NCBI GenBank assembly: GCA_008933995.1
Contig: WARS01000033.1
Coordinates: 3,097,813 to 3,161,812 of the forward strand
Source: Datnioides undecimradiatus
Taxonomy: Eukaryota; Chordata; Actinopteri; Lobotiformes; Datnioididae
Direction of reading: 5' to 3'
Length of the DNA: 64,000 bases
The position numbers and the translations under genes are program-made. Each line of letters starts with the position of its first letter. The stretch's first letter is position 1. Positions 58,437 to 64,000 of the stretch are shown here, piece after piece. Under the pieces are notes generated by a model, which was given only the letters and a program-made list of their open reading frames with translations, ran no database searches and was not told where the DNA came from.

Positions 58437-60319
58437 GCTTCCCTTAGACTCCTGCATAACTAAAGTGCACACTCCACAACCCCGCAAAGTCAGTGCATGT
58501 TTGTTTTTATTCACTTCTATTTTATATATCCGTGCTACACTTAACACCATCATTATGCATGCTAATTGGTTTTGGTATTGCATCATGCAGGTTATAATTT
58601 ACACAAAAAGTGGCGGAAAAATGGGACATGTACTTAATTTGCTCCATTGCGTATTTCATTCTACTACACTGATGCAGGAGGTATAGTTCCAAGTTGCTGT
58701 GCAGGTGAAGTTTTTTGGATTATGGTCAATCCATAGAGAACTAATATTTTAAAAAGTATTTTCAAAGTGGTGTCAAATACTTCTTACATGTCAATGCATT
58801 AGTAATAAATAGCATTATTGATTTATAAATATTTATAAATGAATAATATCACACCTTATATACATACATTGAACCATTTTAACCACTAATAAAATACATT
58901 AAAAAGACAGTAAAATGAAACTGAGATGTTGTGCTGTTTACTCAGTGAAACCTTAATTGAAAAATGAACAAATAAAAAGTTTAAAAAAATAAAACAATAT
59001 AAAAGACAGAGTTTAAATTCAAGTTAAACTGTAATATATACTTAAATAACAGCTAGAACAGCAACTGATGATTGTCTTAATGACTGTAATCCTGGAACAC
59101 TGAGCAGCAGTGGACTTGAATAGGAAATGGCAGTGGAGTACTGATTCCAGATTCCAGGTAGGGGGTGAGTATTCCCACATTCAGACAGAGAGACAGATCT
59201 TCCCCTCAGACGTCTGTCTCAGTTTTTGAGTTATGCATGATGAAAACCTTTGCTTTGGATACTTGACTCATATTTTTCTGCATGGGAATGCTTTATTCAA
59301 CTGTGCACAAAAGCAAATACAAAACAAGTTTTTTTTTAATAATGTCAAAGGGATGAGCAAGAACGGGCACTGTGACACTGTTTTCATCTCCACCATGCGC
59401 TCTGTTTTGTGTAAATGATGATGTGTTCAAATAGCCATTGTTAACACCAGCACAGAGTCACAGTCAGAGCTCCACCTATCGTGCTACGCAACACCAGTGT
59501 TGACTCATCCTGAACAGCCATGAATATTCATGCATCACGGTCATCTGTGCGTTTGTGCTGATGAAGGCGTTTGCAGTGAGGATGTCAAGGTTGTTGGCAT
59601 TGTGCTGGCCTCACATACACTGAAACTGTTATTGGCTCCTATGGCACCAGAGAGAGTGGGCAAAACTTTTTAATATTAAGATATAATTTAAAAAAAAAGT
59701 GAAATCAAGGCTAAAAATAGACTTTTACCATACTCTGAAAGAACCTAAACTCACCATAGGAAACAAAATGCAAATCTGTCATTCCTGACTGCTCCTGCTT
59801 CCTCTTCAAGTCAATATGCAGTGCTCATCAGGATGTCTTGTGCAGTAGAGCTCTCCTCCCTCCAGGCCTGAGTGTGTAGGCTTTTTAATCACTGTGAAGA
59901 TTGAAAATAAAACTTTCTCTATCTTAGTGTCCCAAAATCAAAACTTTGCAGCAAATATTTAAATCAACACATTTAAATGTTCCCATGTCTGCATGCCAAT
60001 TTTTCCAATCCTTCACCTGAGACCACTTTCATAATTTGGGACCACGGTTTAGTGATTGAACACCACAGTTTGAAATGCAAAGCAGGTCCCACGCTTGAGA
60101 AGTGAGTGAGATGCGATGGAATGTAAGAGAGGCATAACTGCTGACAAACAGGAGTGTGAAATATTGTGGTGGAAGACGAGGGTGCTGGGTGAGGTTGTTG
60201 TGGTTTGTGTGATATTCTTAAGTGCCAAATGAGATTTTTAATGCACATTATGTTTTGAACTTTCCTGATGCTAAGCTAGAACATGCCATCAGAGATGTAT
60301 CCTGAGGTCATCCGGTGTT
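58434..60319. other. no gene recognised
   Basis: Very AT-rich at 58740-59060. No exon pair or named repeat. Confidence 0.4.
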
Positions 60320-60960
60320 TCTGGTCTTTCTGCCATCAGACTTGCTCAGTCAGGCGACCCTGCTGAGGTTGACCAGGCCTCTGCTTGTGTCCTGGCTGCA
60401 CTCTGCCACTCTCTTGAATCCCAGCCACAGGTATGTTTCCTCTGCTGCCCCCTTCATGTTGTTATACACGACTCTTCTCCTCATCTCGCCTATGATTCCG
60501 AGCAAAGTGTAATCCCTACAGAGGGACTGTCCTGCAAAGCCTCTGCAGCCTACCTGCACAAGCAAACAGCTCAACTTTCAGCCTTGTCTGTCACAGTTCC
60601 TCTCAAAAGTCTTCTTTATACAGTCCTCCCATGGCAAAGTAAGCTCCAACATGATGTTCTTATTTGGCCTTTGACACCAGAATGACATCAAGTCTCAGGT
60701 TAGTTTTGGGAATAATGCTGTGGGAACTTGATTTCATTGTCAGTTGCCCATCCTGTACAGTGCTGAAGTGTTGCTCTTGGCTTCTCCTTGTTCTGATAAA
60801 GCTGTAGATTGCTTTGATGGTGTTGACCTCAGCTGGTGATGGCACTTTAGATGATCTCTTTGATGGTTGTGAGCAACATCATGCCACCAACAGTATCAGC
60901 CTTACCCAAGAGCATTTAGAAGGCAGTTAAAGGATTCTCCAAGCCCCAGAAGAGAAGGTT
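60320..60960 (-). pseudogene. decayed retroelement-type ORF
   Basis: The minus strand gives, in order, a faint YCWWHD block near 60880, TNLRLDVILVS near 60690, LELTLPWED near 60640 and VGCRGFAGQSL near 60540, then RRRVVYNNMKGAAEETYLWL. This order is that of the C-terminal part of a reverse-transcriptase-type ORF common in teleost and cnidarian genomes. The LDVILVS...LELTLPWE pair resembles the PD-(D/E)XK nuclease pattern of site-specific LINEs. A frameshift separates those two blocks, at least one stop lies between LPWED and VGCRG, and sequence between them appears deleted. It is dead. The reverse transcriptase domain itself is not in view. Confidence 0.75.
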
Positions 60961-61294
60961 GGATGGGTTGGGAAGGATATTATAGACCATGGACCACTAC
61001 ACAAACAACTCGATGTGTTGTTCTCACTCCCAGAGGTCACTCCCTTCCTCTCCAAACCAACCCTCAACCAGGTCTAAGCACCTCGCTGCCTCATTCCTTT
61101 GTCCAAGCCTTGTCATAACAGGAAGTTGTTATAGTTTATAGCTCAGCCCTTCCTCCGGCCACTGTTGTCACCAGGACTCCATGAAACCTTAACTCCTCCT
61201 TGATTTCAGGAGGAACCTCAGTTTGCAGATTTCACACAGGGTGATGCTTCTTAGTCTCCATGGTGGACCTAGCCATTTTCCACAGGTAGCAGAT
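60961..61294. other. probable extension of the retroelement relic, unreadable
   Basis: C/T-rich with no clear frame. It may be the upstream part of the retroelement at 60320-60960, too decayed to translate. Confidence 0.3.
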
Positions 61295-61440
61295 GAGTTT
61301 CTGTTACTTTAGGGGGTCACCAAAGTCAGGAGGACTTAACCTCTGGGAACCATGAATGTATGAATAAAATGTAGTGTTTTTGATATTTCAGTGTGCATCA
61401 AAGTGGTTGACTTATGAACCATCAGTGCATCATCCTCGAC
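61295..61440 (+). repeat. dispersed repeat fragment
   Basis: 'ggtcaccaaagtcaggagg', 'aacctctgggaaccatgaatg' and 'atatttcagtgtgcatcaaa' match the teleost repeat that also occurs at 62385-62545 in the same orientation. Confidence 0.65.
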
Positions 61441-62099
61441 AATGGCTCAATAGTGTATAGCTTGAGTTATTCTTTATTTAGAATTTTAATGGACATCACA
61501 GTGTCTGAAGAAGCTGCCAAATCTGGCCAAGTTTGGGGAAAATGCAACAATTAAATAATGCACCAGACCTCAGGAATAATTCCATTTCATGTAATGGTGC
61601 AGTAGAAAAAAACATAGCGCTTATGTTTTAATATTTGAACACAGGATAAGCATCATAGAGCCTGTGTTGGAACAGACAGATAATACATAGAGAATAAATA
61701 CAGAGAATACATTTGTCAAGCAGTGTGGAAACATGTTTCCCAAAGGGTTTATTGAATGGAGAATCTGGCTTAAGAAGTTAATGAATGTGTTAAATAAATT
61801 TCTGATTGGCTTATTTTTACATATAACTGTCAAATGCAGTTTTGAAATGCTGCTAAAATATGAATTAAAAGAATTTCTGTTGAGTTGAACTCTCTTTCCG
61901 GAATGTCAAAACAGTTTCCATCCATAAAGAAAAGGCCAAAGAGCCTTTCAAAGATGTGATTTGTGTGTGCCAGGCTGATGCTGGTGTGCCTTTGGAGTTT
62001 GCTAAAGCTGAATATCTCATATTTTTATCCATCCCTGTCAGTCACAGATCTACTTGAAACTGAAATGAAATTTGTTGAATAATTATGAGTAACAGCCAG
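61441..62099. other. no gene recognised
   Basis: AT-rich sequence with no named repeat. Confidence 0.4.
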
Positions 62100-62545
62100 T
62101 AACACATGGGATTAGACACAACAGTGTTTGAGGCTAACAAATGCTAACTTTGTCATGCTGATACTAGCAATACTAACATGTTGATTCCCAGCAGGTATAA
62201 TATTAACCATGTTCAACATCTTGGTGTACCCTGTCAGCATGCTGAGTAGTGGTTGTAACCCACTAATGGTACTGCTGATGGTACTGGAAATAAAGTAATT
62301 AAAGTAATTAGAGGAAAAAGAACCAAATTTAATGACAATCAATGCAAAAACTGGGAGGACATTTTAATCTTTACCAAAAAAGAAAAATGTCAGTGTGTCA
62401 TCAAAGACAGTAGGACTTATCCAATGGATGGATCCCCAGAGGGGACTGGTAATCCATCCAATAGTTGTTGAAATGATTCAGCCTGGACCAAAGTGGTGGA
62501 TCGATCGACTCCCAGACTTACATGCTGACATTACCAAAGCTACAA
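62100..62545 (-). repeat. dispersed teleost repeat, near-full copy
   Basis: In inverse it reads through the blocks split by the Tc1 insertion at 1341: 'catggttaatattatacctg', 'atcaacatgttagtattg'. On the + strand it also shows 'atccatccaatagttgttga' and 'tggaccaaagtggtggatcg'. It therefore serves as an uninterrupted reference for the Tc1 target site. No ORF of a known type. Confidence 0.75.
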
Positions 62546-63290
62546 CCATACTGATAATACATTATAAAAGGTACTATTACATGTGTTTTTCTTAACATTG
62601 TCCAAATACTTCATAGGTCTAAATGTTCAAATAAGATACTTTGAGTCACTTTTGAGTCATCTTCCAAAAAGGAATCAATTTTTTGCTAAATGATCATGAA
62701 GTAAAAGACAAGATAGCAAAAGAAAGTTTAATTCTATTTTAACTCTTCTTAACAAGAACATGATTACAATAAAACATCCAGTGAATTTAGTTTTTGAACA
62801 GTCTATCAGTGATGGAAATGCCCATGGTCTTGCAGAAAGCCCTGCAGTCGAGGATCAGGAATAACTTTTATCCAAAGATTAAGACAGCAACAGAAATCCA
62901 CTCTTCACTCCACCAGCTAATGGCTCTAACAGGTTATATTGTACAAGAACACAACAATAATTATAGCTGTTTTGGCCAGAAATTGTTCAACGGCTCTTCA
63001 GAGCCAGTTTTCTTCAGCTTATTATTGTTAATATTGAGTTGATTGGAGAGTTGTTTAGTCCACTAAAGGCTACTACAGCCTTGAGAAGTGATTTATGCTT
63101 GTTTAAAGTGGCTTTTTTTTAAGTGTAGTGAAGTGAAACTGAGAAATTCATGCCAAGCTTAAACATGCAAACAGAAACAGAGAGAAACCCGTGTGCGTCA
63201 GATGTACACAGAAGGCCCTTGACGGCAGAGAATCTCAGCAGCACGTCACAAACCAATCGATTACTGTGTCCTCTCTGCTTTCTCTTGCAG
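62546..63290. other. no gene recognised before possible exon at 63291
   Basis: An 82-codon + ORF at 62794-63042 is unassigned. The last 30 bases form a strong pyrimidine tract 'cctctctgctttctcttgcag'. Confidence 0.4.
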
Positions 63291-63375
63291 GAGTCAATAA
63301 GCCCGGACACCTGACACACACCACTGATGACAATGATATCAAGGGCGGATAGCTTGACTGTGTAACTGTGTATGG
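63291..63375 (+). other. possible exon with early stop
   Basis: An 85-base segment with a strong acceptor and donor 'tatgg|gtaaga'. Only the frame starting with two bases is open for long; it reads VNKPGHLTHTTDDNDIKGG and then TAG about 25 bases before the donor. It could be the coding end of the gene, in phase after 49454-49518, with a spliced 3' untranslated part, or a non-coding exon. Confidence 0.28.
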
Positions 63376-64000
63376 GTAAGACAGATGAGCCAAACAGTCA
63401 GAGCCAAAAACCTTACCACAGACCTCCAATAAGGCCGGACTAACACTGAGAGTGAACTAACACTGAAACTAATCTGAATAGGCAGCTAGGCCAATATTAG
63501 CTCAGTCAAATGACACTCAAATGACTCCATCTCCATCAAACGTCCTCCCATTTTCTTCTATTCACTGTCTTTCGCTCCCATTTACCCTCTAAGTGGCTGC
63601 ACCACCACAAAATAAATGCTCTTCTGCAGGCATAAAGAGCGGCTTCATCTGCTTCAGTGATGTGCGCATACTGCACTACAAGGCTTAATGGATGCTCGGG
63701 GTAAGACATGCATTATGCATACGATGGGGTTCATGCGAGGACCATGTGACCTGGGAGGGGTTTTTTTTCAGTGGCAGTCAACATGTTTGGAGGATTTTAT
63801 GCCTTTTTTGCATTGACTTGGAAAATAGTGCCGTTACACTTTATAATGTAGCCTGTAATTTACAGAGTCATTTAGCTGGGCGAATGAGATACAAGCAGTT
63901 TACTAACTGGTTCCTGCTGGTACCTGTGAAGGTGCAGCAGAAGAAGACATGACTGTGTAGACATGACCTTCAGCTATTTCTCACTTTCTTGTGTTAATGA
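63376..64000. other. no gene recognised
   Basis: An 86-codon ORF at 63692-63952 is unassigned. No repeat named. Confidence 0.4.

Noticed and set aside
1-64000. CRISPR arrays, operons, phage or plasmid functions
   Set aside because: No regularly spaced repeats with unique spacers and no dense coding. Content is vertebrate throughout.

Overview
The window looks like nuclear DNA of a ray-finned fish, probably a spiny-rayed (percomorph) teleost. The evidence is its repeats: a Tc1-like element, a short hAT element, a mariner relic, several tRNA-derived SINEs and other repeat families I recognise from teleost genomes, plus many (CA)n/(GT)n microsatellites. There are no dense ORFs, operons or Shine-Dalgarno sites. 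No protein family of a conserved host gene can be recognised with certainty.

Most of the 64 kb reads as intergenic or intronic sequence. The best host-gene signal is a set of short + strand segments, each with a good 3' splice site, an open frame and a GTAA-type donor: 9642-9736, 13259-13388, 23965-24022, 34200-34334 and 45407-45508. Their reading phases join without a break. Possible later exons lie at 49454-49518, 54869-55038 and 63291-63375. I propose a sparse multi-exon gene with introns of about 3.5-11 kb. Its product is not recognised and the model is unproven.

Mobile DNA by region: 1341-2906 is a complete Tc1-like transposon with inner and outer inverted repeats and a frameshifted transposase. 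Its catalytic residues remain and are spaced as DD37E. It sits inside an older repeat. 6511-7133 holds two 138-bp direct repeats around an LTR-like segment. 17522-18091 is a 570-bp element with a 5-bp target duplication. 20455-20885 is a mariner transposase relic. 26798-29578 holds a local duplication of about 470 bp plus a second repeated block. 44316-45182 is a non-autonomous hAT-like element. 60320-60960 is a decayed retroelement-type ORF. SINE copies lie near 21.6, 42.0, 42.6 and 50.6 kb, and a shared teleost repeat family recurs near 1, 19, 61 and 62 kb.

Splice sites, frames and repeats were read by eye. Family names come from memory of sequence patterns, with no database search.
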